Source: Favolaschia claudopus
Lineage: Eukaryota > Basidiomycota > Agaricomycetes > Agaricales > Mycenaceae
Length of the DNA: 64,000 nucleotides
Reading direction: 5' to 3'
NCBI GenBank assembly: GCA_037176885.1
Contig: JAWWNJ010000221.1
Span: 62,001-126,000, forward strand
The position numbers were made by a program, and so were the translations under genes. The stretch's first letter is position 1, and the number at the start of each line of letters is the position of its first letter. Below are positions 9,796 through 20,626 of the stretch, piece by piece. The notes under the pieces are model-generated. The model did not search any database. It saw only the letters and a list, made by a program, of their open reading frames with translations, and was not told where the DNA came from.

Positions 9796-10917
9796 ATTTC
9801 CTTTTTTGGGAAGCCCTGTCCCATTTACTCCTCGCCCGGCACAGGAGAATACATAGGTGGGCAATTGAGGGTTAGATAGATGCCAAACATGCCTTAGTAC
9901 CATGAAAGAAGTCAAATCTAGCTGTAAATTCTTCATTTTTGCTGAGATGGGTGTCCGGGTGGGCTCAAGTGGTATGGTATGTACTCTAGATGAATGTGCT
10001 TTATCGTGGAAGCTCTGCTCTAGAGGTAATGTTCTGAGCCGACAAGCGTTTCGTGGCTGGCGTTGGCCGTGGGTTCGATTTTGGCTCGGCGTAGCATAAT
10101 TTCCTTTTATGGGTTAAAGTTTTTTATCTTTCCTCCCGGTTATGCAACTTTTTTCCTCTTCAATCCTCCTGGGTTTTGGGCTTTAGGGGCCTTTTTCATT
10201 GTGTATCTTAGTCACATTGTGGTGGAAATTGTACAGCTGAAGGGTAAGATTGATGGTACATGTACCATTATACTTCGGCTATAATTACTTGTGCCTCCTC
10301 TTTCTGGTCAACCCTATTTAAATGTAAGATATGGACTGTATGATTGAATAATATCTTTGTGGATTATTCCCTCTCAGTACACAAGAGAAGTTGAAAAAAA
10401 AGGACCACCTCCCGGAATTGAACCCTCGTCCATCAAATAGTCACGTGATGTGTCCGGGGAGGGGTTGAGCTAAGGGAGCTAGGTTGACCACCGACCTGGA
10501 TTCTTATATATTTTCTCCGTATACGAAATTGTGGAGTATACTGTGTCATCACTCACACTGCAGGATTGTTTAAAATGTGCAGACAAATGGGGCTTAACAA
10601 AGAGTTGAGTATGTGGTCTCTTATATAGCACACATTCAGACGACGATGCATGAAAACTTGCTTGACATTAGAGCGTATTAGCCACGGGCGAAAACCAAAT
10701 TTCGTAGTATAAACGGGGCTCCACAGAATAAAAACTAGGTGGAGCTGCAAGCCAAACCCCAGCCTAAAAATCCGCTCCACGCAATTTTCGGAGAAAAAAT
10801 ACGCAGGTTGTTAATATGAACAGAGGGTCATTACTGGCAACCTTTCAGGTGATTACTTAATAAAGATGGACAAGGTGTAAAAGATGTGCGCAAAGGCAGG
10901 GTTGAACCATCAGACCT

Positions 10918-10977
10918 TTGGATCAGGCTGGATTTGAACTCAGCATTTCCGGCGTGTTACCATTACACTAATGACCC
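10918..10977 (-). other. tRNA-Gly-like fragment without anticodon arm (pseudogene or SINE head)
   Basis: On the minus strand GGGTCATTAGTGTAATGGTA contains an A-box-like TAGTGTAATGGT (10959-10970), and GAGTTCAAATCC (10930-10941) resembles a B-box. The spacing between them is too short for an anticodon arm and the acceptor stem does not pair, so it is a tRNA-derived fragment rather than a working gene. Confidence 0.35.
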
Positions 10978-11997
10978 GTTACAGTACTTCTAGATTATGA
11001 GAAGATTACGTGATATCCATCACATAGCCCACTATAATACGAGCTATTGAGAGACTGTCGGTCTAGGCCAGCTCGCATTTTGGGTGAAATTCACTTCTCT
11101 GCTAGTCTCACCAAGTCAGACTCTACAAGATTTATGATAGTCGATAAATCTATTCTCTAGAGTCTGAACTTGATGGCGCCTGTCATCCAAGACCTCGGAT
11201 TCTGTGACACACGTGCCAGTTCACACGGTCGGATAAGGAAATGACACGTCGTTCGGAAAACTTGGCGGTCCAACTTGAGCCCAATATGGAGCTTGTTGGC
11301 TGCATAAAGGGCTTGGAACCCCACATTTACACTTGCCGGGGCTAATATTTACCACTGTGAAGCATCTGGGACTTTGGGCGGGGTCGTAACCAGTACGTAT
11401 GCCGAAGATACTGTACTTATTCCATGAACACAATATTGCTTGATGATTATGGTCCTAAAGCGTAAAATAGCACTGAATTACGTCTATCTATGGGCTGGGC
11501 AGTCTTTCAATACTTCTCTAGGCTTGCGAAGCCTTCACAGTGGGTCGTCGCTGCGTACCACAGCACCGACGCGCATACGTGTCATGCCCCATTGGGGCGT
11601 GGGGAAATGCACATGATGTTACAGCCGTGACAAAACCGAGGTCCGGGTCGAACCCCGCCAACAATTTCAGACTACTTCTCTGCCCCTGAAATTCACCCAA
11701 AAAAAAACACCGCGAAAATGCGTGAAAAGGGTCATATAACTTGTGAACGGTGCTCGCGGGTTTTGTGGGTGAATTTCCCTTCTTTTCCCCGAATTTCTGC
11801 CTGTTTTGTGGCGAAAGTTGGGTTCAAACAAGGTGAAAATATGCAGTGAAATTCACGGGTTGAGGATTTCCCAATATTCTGTATGCCCATGATTGACCAG
11901 CGCTGGCAGCTGCAGATGGTGTGGACCCGATCCGTTCCCTACACCGTTCCCATCCTACTGTCGTCCCACCGTAATCGTTGCATCAAAAGTTCAGTTA

Positions 11998-12017
11998 TTG
12001 GGGGAGCTTGCTCCCCC
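11998..12017. repeat. palindrome TTGGGGGAGCTTGCTCCCCC, copy 1
   Basis: A near-perfect G-run/C-run palindrome around AGCTTGCT. The same word recurs at 18106-18125 and 38174-38194. Confidence 0.7.
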
Positions 12018-13102
12018 TCGTCAATGAAAAGCAATAAGCTGTGCTGTGAGCTTGACAGCTGTCATCAATAACCGATCGCATCACGAGTATCCGGGTCCCG
12101 TTGATCCCGTTGTCTGCCAACTTGCTCCGCCTGATCGCAGAGCTGTTCAAGCTGATGTTGAGTCTGGGAAGGCTCGGGAACAGCTCGGCATTGAGGTAAC
12201 ACGCAGATTCGAACATGAAAAGACATTGTTGTATCTTATCAACGCTACGACTAAGCAATAGATTGTGAAGGAGAAAAACAGTTTCTAGTAGTCTACCGTT
12301 CGGCACAATTAAAAAAGTGCTCATGACGGATTTCCGCACCTTCTGTGGTCTTGCTTTCCGTTCAAGTTGTCGATGTCGCCTGAATGGCAAATGCCTTGCT
12401 TTCATGACATTCCCGCCCCTGAGGTTTTGAAGGCGATTTAAACCTTCTCAGAAAATCTAATCGAGCTGGCTTTTACGTTTTTTAAACGTGAAAATTCAAA
12501 TGTGCCACTGATGCGGATTGGCACAAGCTCGCCCTCCTGTAGGCCGGTACCCCGGCATACAAATCATATTTTAAATTACTCGTGGTCCGATTAAGTCATG
12601 AGCGGTGGGGTTTTTGCTGTCATTGAACAGCGGAGTGCTCAACTTGTTTAACTCAAGTTGCTAAGTCAGCGTATAATCCTTTGGGACGTGGTTTGACCCC
12701 ATCAGAATTACCATCATTATTGATGGTACCTCTGGAAAAGCGATAGAAAAACAGCCCTGGAAAGCTGTCCCGTTGAACTGCTCGGGATCAATTTTGATGG
12801 CCCGGTCAGGCATATAATGATGAAGTCCTTGATCCGTAGATGATGTTATAAAGTTGTTTGGGGAGAAAATGTGAGCCCGTTGTTGAGCTAGAGCTGCGTC
12901 AAGTTGGCCAAAAATGGTCAAAAATGGCCAAAATCAAGCAAACATGGCCGACTTTCGGGGCGTATAACTCAGTAGCCGGGGTATCAATCAATCCAAATTG
13001 ACTTTTGAATCAGTCAGTAGAGTGACGGCTATGGTTCTGCACATTTGATGTACCATCAAAAAATCATCACGACAAATTGGAAATCGCTCATTTTGAACAG
13101 TA

Positions 13103-13286
13103 GGGGCGCTCAATTCTTAGCTCGTCGGCTCGTCTCGTCCCAGAAATTATTTAATTGCATGATGAGCTGATGAGCTGCTGATCCCACTCCGCATTTCTCT
13201 CCACTTCCCATCAAATTTGATCCCCTCATCAGAAAATCGACATTTTACGGACGAGACGAGCTGACGAGCTAAGAATTGAGCGCCCC
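13103..13286. mobile_element. 184-bp MITE, TIR GGGGCGCTCAATTCTTAGCT, TA target
   Basis: About 38-bp terminal inverted repeats with one mismatch (GGGGCGCTCAATTCTTAGCT, then CGTCGGCTCGTCTCGTCC) are bounded by TA at 13101-13102 and 13287-13288. No coding capacity. A single end of the same family is present at about 29416-29456. Confidence 0.75.
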
Positions 13287-13484
13287 TAGTGCAGTCTCTG
13301 AGAATGGATCATCATTTTTTGATGGATTCGATCACTGCATCATGCGTCTTGGAGGCACTCGGGGAACCAAGGCAAGTTGAATTGTGCCCAAGTTAAGGCC
13401 TAGCAAGCAGGAATTGCAAAAAACCGAGCGCTCAAGACTTAATCGGCCGCGGATTACGAGTAAATTGGCGATATAGTGCGCTGT

Positions 13485-14345
13485 TTAAAACGCAAAGTCG
13501 GAGGGGCTGTCGTCGTATTCTTCATATGGTGGGGGACGTGACGTCATGTCACGTCGCAATTTTTAGAATTTTGACCTGAAAGTTGGACCAAAGGACTTGG
13601 AATACCCAAGAGTGGGTGTTTTCTTGAATTTTGGAGTTGATAGCAAATGGCCAAATTTACGGTCGATGAATGACTTTTGGGCAGCCAAAATGCTCTAAAA
13701 TGCCGGTGTGGTGGAACTGTGAGAAGTTTTCAACCTAAATTCGATTCCCCGCAAGTCGGAAAACAGAAAGGCATACACTGCTGGTCTTTTTTATAGGCAT
13801 TAGACAATGATCCGCCATCAATCTAGCCCAGAGTGAGTGATTTCGGATCAATATCCCCTTTTGGACGGCCAAATCTTTGGGCAAAATCACGAAACTCAAC
13901 TGGGGGGAAATCTGGTCCACAGAAAGTCTTCTACTCCTCAAAAGGAAGCGATTTGTGCAATATCAAGAAATTTGGGTGGCTGTCACGCAAGTTATTAGCG
14001 TCACAAAGTTGCCCGTAAAAGCTTGTCACGAAGTCACGTCCCCCATCATAGTCGTCAACGGCGAAGTTGGCTTGGTCTGCATCGTCATTTTCTGATGGAC
14101 AGACACGAGCGATGTGGCCTTTGCCTCCACACTTGTGGCAATAAGCTTTCTGGCTGGAAAAATTAGCCACCGTTGTACATTCGACTAGGGGACATTGCGT
14201 GCTTCTTCTTCTATTAATGTTGCTTCTTCGATATCGCCAGTCATAACAGCTTCGATGTACTCGACATTGTACGCTCCACGCCCGATGGACATATCAAAAA
14301 AGTGATCCTGAATGCTGCCTAGAATGTAGTGCTCGCAACTGTAAA
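13485..14345 (-). pseudogene. retrotransposon gag with CCHC zinc knuckle, split by a MITE
   Basis: On the minus strand, QDHFFDMSIGRGAYNVEYIE (about 14200-14320) leads, after a frame change, into YCHKCGGKGHIARVC, a C-x2-C-x4-H-x4-C nucleic-acid-binding knuckle at about 14100-14140. An acidic tail follows. A 522-bp MITE (13527-14048) interrupts it: removing the MITE and one TA keeps the frame through VDDYEEYDDS to a stop at 13485-13487. Gag proteins coat the element's RNA. No protease or polymerase is attached, so the superfamily is open (copia-like is my first guess). Confidence 0.6.
13527..14048. mobile_element. 522-bp MITE, TIR TGRTGGGGGACGTGAC, TA target (copy 1)
   Basis: The ends are TGGTGGGGGACGTGAC and the reverse complement of TGATGGGGGACGTGAC, flanked by TA (13525-13526 and 14049-14050). 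It is inserted in a gag reading frame. Copy 2 is at 43001-43526 in the opposite orientation and shares interior sequence, including a stretch around GTCACCCAAATTTCTTGATA. Confidence 0.78.
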
Positions 14346-14694
14346 GAAATCGATGTCAGCTTTACTTCACACCGCTACAATGAAGAACAATACCAGACAT
14401 ATGCGTGATCATCGTCGTCGCGCCCAAATACAAGCCTCCCTTCACATATCCCTTCACGCATCCGATACCCTCGTTGAATTTGGTAAAGGTAGTATTATGT
14501 ACTCAGATGTTTGGGTGCCACTACTGCGGCCTCAGTTGCGATTTTACCTACAGAGCCTCCTCCTGCCTTGCAGGGGACGGATCATTTTCCCGCGCTCATG
14601 TTACGCATCATCCGGATCAGCACAGCCACGCGCCGATTTTTTTCGAACTATTAACGAAAGTTGCGTCGAACCTAAGTACCACAATTTCATACCC
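14346..14694. other. no gene seen
   Basis: Overlapping frames on the plus strand have no recognisable motif. The segment leads into the periodic repeat that follows. Confidence 0.4.
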
Positions 14695-14905
14695 CCACCC
14701 TCCACATTCCAAACCCCACCCTTCAAACTTTAAACCCTACCCTTCAAACTCCAAACACTACCTTTCAAAATTTACAAGCTTTAGTACCCTGCCTTCGGCA
14801 GGGCCGGCTCGCAGCTTGTCAAACCCCGCAGTGGATTGCTTGTCAAAATTTAAACTTACCCTTCCAAAATCCAAACTTACCCTCGAAATTTTAAACCCCG
14901 GACTC
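14695..14905 (+). repeat. degenerate tandem repeat, period about 20-21 bp
   Basis: Units of the type AAACCCTACCCTTCAAACTT recur about seven times with substitutions. About 60 bp containing the hairpin TGCCTTCGGCA interrupts the array near 14790-14840. It resembles a degenerate minisatellite rather than telomere sequence. Confidence 0.6.
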
Positions 14906-15265
14906 ACAAAAATTTATACCACTCTTGGAATTCTAATAGGTATTGATTTCTAAAATACTTTCCTCTGTTTTATACACAAAATCTCAAACGAACCCTGGTT
15001 TTATTAAAAGTGCAAAGTGACCGCCATACCTAATACCCTACCCGGAGGGTACCTAGAGTAATATATACTTATCTGAATTTGATTGAAATTTGAACCAATT
15101 TTACTTGTGTGCCACCAGTTCGGCCGCTTATGGGTGGTTAGGAATTATTCAAGTCAGCAGGCAAAGCCCCAAGCAAAGCCCAAGGGAGTAGGTATCTTGT
15201 GGACCCACCTACAATATTACCGTAATGGACCATATCCTCAGCAGCCTGAGCCTCAGCTTGCCGCG
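14906..15265. other. no gene seen
   Basis: AT-rich sequence with no convincing reading frame or repeat. Confidence 0.4.
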
Positions 15266-15400
15266 TGGGGGCACAAGCGCTTGGTCCTGTGCCCGACCAT
15301 GAACATTAATTATATAAATCATAATATTTCCGGGCTTCTACCCGGGGTTGGTGTTTTGTTGGAACCAGCAACTAACCACTTATCCAAGTCATATTTTACT
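15266..15400 (+). repeat. diverged copy of the hairpin-repeat family of 35.6-36.0 kb
   Basis: GGGGGCACAAGCGCTTGGTC and, further right, TTTTGTTGGAACCAGCAACT match the reverse complement of 35700-35790 with substitutions and an AT-rich insert. Only one of the four arms seen at 35.6 kb is present. Confidence 0.6.
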
Positions 15401-16281
15401 TGACCTAGTTTGATACTGTTTTGGGCCCACAATAACTGTCGCAAGATGGCATTTTTGGCCATTTTTTGAATAAATTTGGCATTTTGGCCATCTTGCAGCG
15501 GCTATTACGAGCCCAAATCTGCAGCAAACACGGTGAAGTAATATATGGCTGAGATCGCTTTTATGAGTACTCTCATCCTATGATGGTCATTTTCCAGTGT
15601 GATCTAGCGCTGAAAAGTGTGGTGCAAAAAAATACATTTAAAAAATCACTCCGGCGCAATTACCATATATGGTAATTGGATCATTGGCCCAAAATTTTTC
15701 ATTTCCCCCGTGTTCCATGCTCTAAACTTTGTTTGAGCCCAAAGACACCGTCAGTGCCTCAAAACACCTTGTTGCATTGTTTTCTGCGGCCACTGTAAGT
15801 AATGGCTGCCAGGTTCCCACTTGCGTAGAAGCGGTCCACCCAAGCCGTCCAACGGCTGGGTGCGCCATCTCTCAAAACGGTTCTGCATCACTCAGAACTG
15901 CGCTACCATCACTGTGGATCAACGGCTGGTGTTATGGATCACGCTGGATCACTCGGAAAGTCACCGTATCACTAATTTTGACATGCGCACGTCAATGGCA
16001 TTGATTGGCGGTCACCATCAAAAAGTGCAGAGCACAGCTTATTGCTTTTTGGTGACGGCTTACAGTGTAGTAAGGCTCGATGGTGATCAGCTTTGATGTT
16101 TTTGATCTCTGCCCAGCAAATGTATCGCAAAAATTCCAAGGTTCTTCAGGCAACTACTAGAAGATACAACAAGTAGATATACAATAAAGCTATGGCCAGT
16201 TTTAACTTGAAATGTAGTACTACGATCGAAACAAAATATTGATCCCAAATGTCACAATTCCGGTTCCTTGGTGAACGCATG
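15401..16281. other. no gene seen; 20-bp perfect palindrome at 15658-15677
   Basis: AATTACCATATATGGTAATT at 15658-15677 is a perfect palindrome. The rest is non-coding by eye. Confidence 0.45.
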
Positions 16282-16926
16282 TCACACGTCACCTTTCTCA
16301 TTTGGCTCGTCCTCCTCGTCCTCATCCTCATCCTCCACGACCGGCAGCTTCGGTTTCTTGCCCAATTTCGGCTTCGGGGGCAGGTCTTTCTTCCTCAAAC
16401 CAGTTTCCTGCAGCTTGGAGCACTCGGAAGTCCAGTTCTCGACCGCAGCATTGTGCTGGTGCTTCATCTCAGCCCACTCCTGCTCAATCTCTGCTCGCAG
16501 CTCCTTCCTTCGCTCCCGCTCGACCCTCTTCTTCTCCTTCCCAGCTTCCTTCGCCCTCTTCCCCTCGTTGATCTCATTAGGATGAGGGGGAAGCCTCGAT
16601 CCGCGGACTCGCGCATGAACTGCACGGGTGCCCACTCCGTGACGATGGGGACTTTTTGCTGCTTTTGGTTTGCTTCTCGAATACTGTGACCACCTTGTAC
16701 TCGTCGAGATAGTGTCATCGTATTTGAATGACAATTGCGAGATATTTTTGGGCTTGCCTAGGGTGGCGGGCTTGACGCGCTCCCGCTCGTACTCCGCCAG
16801 TGCCGCCGCTATATTTGCTTCTTTTCGTCGACTCTTCTCATGGGCTTTGACCCGGTCGGACTTTGCGCGGTACACATGAGAACTGGACAGTAAGGATTGG
16901 CCAGAGAAGACGGAGAGAGGTGACAA
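16282..16926 (-). CDS. lysine/glutamate-rich protein, possibly a pogo-type transposase part
   Basis: 214 residues in one open frame. The second half is highly charged: KRAKEAGKEKKRVERERRKE, then EWAEMKHQHNAAVENWTSEC, then GLRKKDLPPKPKLGKKPKLP, ending in an acidic DEDEDEEDEP tail. The pattern of a tryptophan-containing helix followed by KDLPPKPK is one I associate with the helix-turn-helix/DDE-1 (pogo, CENP-B-like) proteins of basidiomycetes, where it lies outside the catalytic domain. No DDE domain is visible here, so it is a fragment or an unrelated charged protein. The start codon is the first ATG of the frame and is unsupported. Confidence 0.4.
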   Translation of the reverse strand: MSPLSVFSGQSLLSSSHVYRAKSDRVKAHEKSRRKEANIAAALAEYERERVKPATLGKPKNISQLSFKYDDTISTSTRWSQYSRSKPKAAKSPHRHGVGTRAVHARVRGSRLPPHPNEINEGKRAKEAGKEKKRVERERRKELRAEIEQEWAEMKHQHNAAVENWTSECSKLQETGLRKKDLPPKPKLGKKPKLPVVEDEDEDEEDEPNEKGDV

Positions 16927-17448
16927 ACAGACGCGTCAACAAACAGCTGTCACGCTTCCACGTGCATGATCTTGTCCATTTCCGTTCGACCGCATCTTTC
17001 GCCGGATCCTCTCACATATGCGCTAGGAAACATAGCAAATATCAAGATCTTTTGACCAGAATTTGTTCTGAGGCAAAAAGTTCCCCCGTTGCAGCAGGAT
17101 CCCCGATAAGAAAGTCACCAATTCCTTGATTTCTCACGGATTGACACAAAAGCCGGCTTCGAGCAATACTCATTGTCTTTCTGCATCCCAAATTAATACA
17201 GTAGGTAGTGCTAACGTGAGGCATAGAGTCCCGAACTAATTGACGAGTCTGCGGTCAACGGGTGTGACGAAAGAAAAATAATCACCATCGACCCCTCCTT
17301 CCCCATTGAGCCTTACTACACTGTAACAGTTTAACAGAGTGATATTCGTCTACGTAGACAGGCTACTTAGGTACGTGTACCTCGACGAACCCAAAAAGAA
17401 ATAAAATGCCTAGCCACCTATATATAACCACGTGACCCAATGACATAA
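16927..17448. other. no gene seen
   Basis: Nothing recognisable. A TATATATAA run at about 17419 lies past the 3' end of the doubtful minus-strand gene. Confidence 0.4.
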
Positions 17449-17985
17449 TCATCCATCGAAAAAGTCCATCGCTGTCGACGGCGGGCTACAGAGAAGTAGC
17501 AGGGGCTCCAAGGAAGCATGAAGCCGAGTCGAAGTGAAGGAATAGTCTCCATAGATGCTATGAGACGGGGCAGGGGCGCTAAAAGTGCGACACAGGCTGG
17601 ATGCGCGCTCGACATTGTGGATGACGGACGCAGGGAAGTCGGCAAGGAGGAGGGTACGAGTGTGGAGTGAAATGGACTGGCGGAGCGCAGTAAGCTGTTT
17701 TCGGGCGTGCTCGAGTTGTCTCAAGAACTTGTGGAGCTTCGTCGCTGTTTTCCTGCCAAGGCGGTAACGGGCGCAAGCAGCGTGCGATGTGAGCGGGGGC
17801 TGCTTTGAGCGAATGGCTAGGAACTTGGCGGTGCGTGGGTTCCAGCGTGGGCCGGGGAAGTGAGGCGCGTCAGCTCGTGGCTGTCTGGGACGAAACGGGG
17901 GCCACGGTCGGCGGGGGTTTTCTTGGGTGGGGGGCGTATTTGGGGCTGGGGGCATTGTGCTGGGCCGAAACCTCGTCCGGGCCAA
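17449..17985 (-). CDS. hypothetical proline-rich then basic protein
   Basis: 178 residues in one frame. The N-terminal third is proline- and arginine-rich (PNTPPTQENPRRPWPPFRPR). The middle is a basic amphipathic stretch (RKTATKLHKFLRQLEHARKQ) that may be helical, and the end has no feature. I recognise no family. G/C content is higher than in the surrounding DNA, which both favours a real frame and makes chance open frames more likely. Neighbouring minus-strand frames up to 18125 could be an upstream exon. Confidence 0.28.
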   Translation of the reverse strand: MARTRFRPSTMPPAPNTPPTQENPRRPWPPFRPRQPRADAPHFPGPRWNPRTAKFLAIRSKQPPLTSHAACARYRLGRKTATKLHKFLRQLEHARKQLTALRQSISLHTRTLLLADFPASVIHNVERASSLCRTFSAPAPSHSIYGDYSFTSTRLHASLEPLLLLCSPPSTAMDFFDG

Positions 17986-18105
17986 TGGACGGTCCTGGGC
18001 TTATGATCTATCGGCCGCAATCGAGAGCCCGTGGCACGACGCAGGCGGAACGACGACCAGCCAAAACCGATGGTGATGGTTCTGGTTGTTGTTGTTTCTG
18101 ATAAA

Positions 18106-18125
18106 GGGGGAGCAAGCTCCCCCAA
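18106..18125. repeat. palindrome GGGGGAGCAAGCTCCCCC, copy 2
   Basis: Same word as at 11998-12017, here on the opposite strand and followed by AATTACC. Confidence 0.7.
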
Positions 18126-18804
18126 TTACCTAAAAAAGAAATTCCCATCAATCTAGGAGTTTTAGGGTTGAGGGAGATGCTTAGTGCTCAGAGGAGGATG
18201 AATTCTAGGAGATGTTGTTGATACTTGTTAGGTTTACACGCTTGAAGCCTTGATGTGATCGCACACTGAAGGCCGCAACAGTTGAATTGCACGCAGTAAA
18301 GCTGAGATACATGTATATAATATATCTAGAATGATTTTGTAAGCCACCAGGAATCACAGGGGGCAAGGAAATTAAACAAAGAGTGCACATACCTAAAATT
18401 ACAGAAGTTTTGATCATTTTCAGGGCCTACAGAGGTCGGAATAAGTTGCTTGATGTAGTTCCGAGTCCTCCAAACTGTCAACCGCAACCTCGGCCATTTC
18501 CTAACCAGCACAAGCGTCGAAATCGAGCCCTACTAAGGGGGTATGCACCTGTAGCCCATGAACTCCCATGAAACCAACAAATGCTGTCAAGAGAAGGAGC
18601 CGGCCCGTCTGCTCACAATCGCTCGAGGTTGGGTGCAGACGACGGTGATTCGATGAGCTTTGAAGCTTGAAGCTTTGGAGTATGAGTCAAGGCCTCGGAT
18701 GTCGAGAAACTCGTGAATGGCGCCCAGGGTAGACAACAGGCATGGACCGAAGTGCACGAAGCCACTCTCCTGTGGTGGGCAACTGGTAGGCACCGGTGGG
18801 TATA
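18126..18804. other. no gene seen
   Basis: Short unrelated open frames only; no repeat arms or motifs noticed. Confidence 0.4.
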
Positions 18805-19554
18805 CTATAAGTGAACCTGGTGAGCAAAACAGACTAGAAGAGCAAAATGCGCTCGCTTGAGCTCAGTTTTCGTCCGTTTCCTTTCGGAAGTTGCGCAAAT
18901 GGAAGCTACAACTCTCAGCTCCACGCCTATGTAAAAAAAATGAGGAAATTCAGGCAAGTATTGGGCGGGATGCAGGCCGGCGCATCAAACCCCACTGATG
19001 CGCACCAAAACATGCTCTGGATTTAGTTTTGAACCAATAAAATTTCATGATAGTTCCTAAACATGTTGAGTAGGTGTATTGAACTGCACACAGCAATTTT
19101 TCTGAGCGAAAAACGGGCAGATACCACTACAGAAAGTGTACATCAAAAAAATCGTGACATTTTCAAACTCCGATCCCTGCCATCTCAAGCGTTACTTCTT
19201 GTGACAAAAAGCCAAATTTTTTCGTGGTACACCTCTTCCACGCGAATTTGACCGTGAAAATTAGCCTGAAATACTGATATAGGGCTGCTAATTCACTTTG
19301 GGATGTCTTGTTAAATTTTATTGGTTCAAAACTAAATCCAGAGCATGTTTTGGTGCGCATCAGTGGGGTTTGATGCGCCGGCCTGCATCCCGCCCAATAC
19401 TTGCCTGAATTTCCTCATTTTTTTTACATAGGCGTGGAGCTGAGAGTTGTAGCTTCCATTTGCGCAACTTCCGAAAGGAAACGGACGAAAACTGAGCTCA
19501 AGCGAGCGCATTTTGCTCTTCTAGTCTGTTTTGCTCACCAGGTTCACTTATAGT
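18805..19554. mobile_element. 750-bp foldback MITE with 243-bp perfect TIRs, TA target
   Basis: The left arm (18805-19047) and right arm (19312-19554) appear to be exact reverse complements over 243 bp, starting CTATAAGTGAACCTGGTGAG. TA flanks both ends (18803-18804 and 19555-19556). Only 264 bp lie between the arms, without coding capacity. Such identity means the element is young or its arms are kept identical by conversion. Transcription through it would give a long hairpin RNA. Confidence 0.88.
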
Positions 19555-20113
19555 AGCGGTGGGTGCAGGAAGCAAAAAACATCGTACGATGTCTGTTATG
19601 CGTGACATCAAAACGAACCAAATCCCACGCACACGTGAGGATTCGGACTTTGTCGTTTCTGTTCACAAGTCCGGCATTCTCGGCAATAAGTAACCCGCTG
19701 CTTGCGTTCTCTATGATGGCTCTCTCAGCCTCTGACTTTCTCCGCGCTTGAAACTGCCCTCAATTTGATTTAACCTCAATCTGCATAGTAGACTTAGTAG
19801 CACTAAACTATATAGCACATCAGAGCACTTCATAGACAGTCATAGTGGTGGGGTCGACTTCATAGTGCACCAAAGTGTGCCATAGCTCATCAGAGTGACT
19901 CAAAGTACCTCAAAGTAGGTCATTCTCTATGACGCTCTATGGCGCAAAAATAGATTTTCCTGATGTATTGAGGTAAACATAGCACCGGTGATTGTTTGAC
20001 TGAGAAATTGAAGCAGCACAGAGATCCTGAGATGCTAAGTAGATTGACAGAAAATCATTAATCACGGGTCATCCTTCCTATGTATACTTACTGTAGCCTT
20101 CTGTACTCCTTCT
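19555..20113. other. no gene seen
   Basis: Contains a loose cluster of CATAG, CAAAG and TCAGAG words at about 19790-19930, but no gene. Confidence 0.4.
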
Positions 20114-20355
20114 GGCATTCTCACCGGTCCTCCTTCTGTATGAGGACCGGTGAGAATACCGTGGGAAGTCGGATCCGGGAGTCCGGACAAGATTTGCCCA
20201 AAATCCGAGGCCAAAAAAAAGAAAAGTTACCGGATCGCGAAAAGACTCGTTTCCACATTCTCAGAAACCGTGGGAATTTTTGATTTGATACGAATCTTGT
20301 CCGGACTCAGGATCTGACCTCTTTTGGCATTCTCACCGGTCCTCCTTCTGTATGA
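20114..20355. repeat. 30-bp direct repeats flanking a small inverted-repeat unit
   Basis: GGCATTCTCACCGGTCCTCC plus TTCTGTATGA occurs at 20114-20143 and again at 20326-20355. Between them GGACCGGTGAGAAT inverts the repeat core, and TCCGGACAAGATT / AATCTTGTCCGGA form a further inverted pair. This looks like a small composite insertion. Confidence 0.55.
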
Positions 20356-20492
20356 CTGAAACGTAACGCGTAACGGAGGCCTGTTTCTGCCGACAAATCA
20401 CCCATATATGGCAAGTCACCTTCCTTAAAAGGGTGATTTGTAAGCTGTTTCAGCCGTTTCAGCCTGTAACGGTCCAAAATTGGTTTCAGTCA
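20353..20492. mobile_element. 140-bp MITE, TIR TGACTGAAAC, TA target
   Basis: TGACTGAAAC at the left and GTTTCAGTCA at the right are flanked by TA (20351-20352 and 20493-20494). An inner inverted pair, ACAAATCACCC / GGGTGATTTGT, makes the whole unit self-complementary. Non-coding. Confidence 0.6.
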
Positions 20493-20626
20493 TACAGAGC
20501 GCTACAGTACTTATCCTATACTTTAAAAGAGCACGGCACAGCCTTTGACAGGAAACCACGTGCGCAGCACGTGGATTTACCCACGCCATCCGGCAAGGAA
20601 TTCATGAATCACTGCGGGGTTTTGGC

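Larger units (their letters stand above)
6770..9940 (-). mobile_element. Ngaro/DIRS-type tyrosine-recombinase retrotransposon, broken and 3'-truncated
   Basis: Read on the minus strand, the order is reverse transcriptase, RNase H, tyrosine recombinase, the arrangement of DIRS-order elements. No aspartic protease or DDE integrase is seen. A MITE (7704-8154) splits the RNase H domain, at least two frameshifts are present, and the recombinase loses its C-terminal catalytic part near 6770. The 5' limit is uncertain (about 9.7-9.95 kb). Split direct repeats typical of Ngaro were not found; a 31-bp inverted repeat just upstream (9765-9795 and 10441-10471) may or may not belong to it. Confidence 0.75.
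9941..13100. other. gene-poor stretch with tRNA-like motifs and a palindrome
   Basis: No convincing coding region. Pol III B-box-like words occur on the plus strand near 10071 and the minus strand near 10415 and 11650. A better tRNA-like segment is at 10918-10977. A G/C palindrome lies at 11998-12017. A short plus-strand frame ending at 12261 has protein-like composition but no family I recognise. Confidence 0.4.

Noticed and set aside
10918..10977. Functional tRNA-Gly gene on the minus strand
   Set aside because: No anticodon arm between the D- and T-like parts and no pairing acceptor stem.
14695..14905. Interstitial telomere repeat
   Set aside because: CCCTA appears within the units, but there is no TTAGGG array and the period is 20-21 bp, not 6.
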